A stretch of 5,232 nucleotides of DNA from Aquirhabdus sp. (lineage in GTDB: Bacteria > Pseudomonadota > Gammaproteobacteria > Pseudomonadales > Moraxellaceae), in the NCBI GenBank assembly GCA_030152425.1, contig JASLJP010000273.1:1-5232 (forward strand), written 5' to 3'. The notes beneath the pieces were generated by a model. That model did no database searches and had not been told where the DNA came from. It saw only the letters and a list, made by a program, of their open reading frames with translations. This document shows positions 4,853 to 5,232 of this stretch, piece after piece (the stretch's first letter is position 1; each line of letters starts with the position of its first letter). The position numbers were made by a program, and so were the translations under genes.

Positions 4853-5232
4853 ATGACGACACCCATTTCTTTTGAATTTTTTCCGCCCAAGACTGACGTC
4901 GGTGCCGAAAAAATCGTGACTGTGCATCAAGAGCTGCAGGCATTAAATCCTGCTTATTTCTCCGTGACCTATGGCGCAGGTGGCTCGACGCGTGATCGTA
5001 CCCTGTCGACCATCGACGCCTTGCATGGCAAAGGCGCACCGGTCGCCCCGCATCTGTCCTGTATCGGCGATGACAAAGCCCGAATCGCCGAATTGCTCGA
5101 GCGCTATCGCGCCCAAGGCATCCGCCATCTGGTTGCCCTGCGTGGCGACCTGCCATCGGGTCAAGTGGGTCTGGGCGAGCTGCCCTATGCGCGCGATCTG
5201 GTGCAGTTCATCCGTGAGACGACCGGTGATCA
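4853..5232 (+). CDS. metF: 5,10-methylenetetrahydrofolate reductase, N-terminal part (3' end outside window)
   Basis: FAD enzyme that reduces 5,10-methylene-tetrahydrofolate to 5-methyl-tetrahydrofolate, the methyl donor for methionine synthesis from homocysteine. The 126 residues present align with the first half of the TIM-barrel family: SFEFFPPKT at 6-14, with Glu8 matching the catalytic Glu28 of E. coli MetF; FSVTYGAGGSTRDRT (36-50), a flavin/folate-site strand; APHLSCIG (65-72); and GIRHLVALRGDLPSG (89-103), whose Asp99 matches E. coli Asp120, the residue near the flavin. The N-terminus is about 20 residues shorter than in E. coli but typical of many bacteria. ATG 4853 is the only reasonable start, since an in-frame TAA lies at 4832-4834. 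There is no clear Shine-Dalgarno. It lies 89 bases after ahcY on the same strand, joining SAH removal to homocysteine re-methylation; the gene continues beyond the right edge. Confidence 0.97.
   Translation, partial: MTTPISFEFFPPKTDVGAEKIVTVHQELQALNPAYFSVTYGAGGSTRDRTLSTIDALHGKGAPVAPHLSCIGDDKARIAELLERYRAQGIRHLVALRGDLPSGQVGLGELPYARDLVQFIRETTGD

Overview
The window looks like core chromosome of a Gram-negative proteobacterium, most likely a betaproteobacterium and perhaps of the Neisseriales. The grounds are the gene order pabC-mltG-tmk, an ahcY-metF pair preceded by an S-adenosylhomocysteine (SAH) riboswitch, a moderately high GC content by eye, and protein sequences close to proteobacterial families. 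The genus cannot be fixed from the sequence. No mobile element, CRISPR array, tRNA or rRNA was seen.

Layout. Positions 1-375 (+) hold the C-terminal end of a gene I do not recognise. It runs into a bidirectional intrinsic terminator at 388-421, which it shares with the convergent operon on the minus strand. That operon reads right to left as pabC (3040-2231), mltG (2198-1059) and tmk (1034-438), with gaps of about 32 and 24 bases, and ends at the same terminator. A divergent regulatory region at 3041-3377 carries a possible pabC promoter on the minus strand and, on the plus strand, the ahcY promoter and an SAH riboswitch of about 153 nt. Then follow ahcY (3378-4763), an intergenic segment with a long stem-loop and a competing alternative hairpin (4770-4818), and the start of metF (4853 to the right edge).

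How the genes work together. AhcY removes SAH, the inhibitory product of SAM-dependent methylation, and releases homocysteine. MetF makes the 5-methyl-tetrahydrofolate used to re-methylate homocysteine to methionine. The two genes therefore form an activated-methyl-cycle unit, and the riboswitch lets SAH itself raise ahcY expression. On the other strand, PabC makes p-aminobenzoate for folate, Tmk phosphorylates dTMP (made by folate-dependent thymidylate synthesis), and MltG trims nascent peptidoglycan strands. Folate and one-carbon metabolism thus link both sides of the divergent promoter region, although the pabC-mltG-tmk grouping is a common proteobacterial housekeeping arrangement.

The most interesting parts are non-coding: the riboswitch, whose pseudoknot I could pair base by base, and the mutually exclusive hairpins between ahcY and metF. 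No wholly new system is evident. The protein-coding genes are ordinary apart from the unidentified fragment at the left edge.
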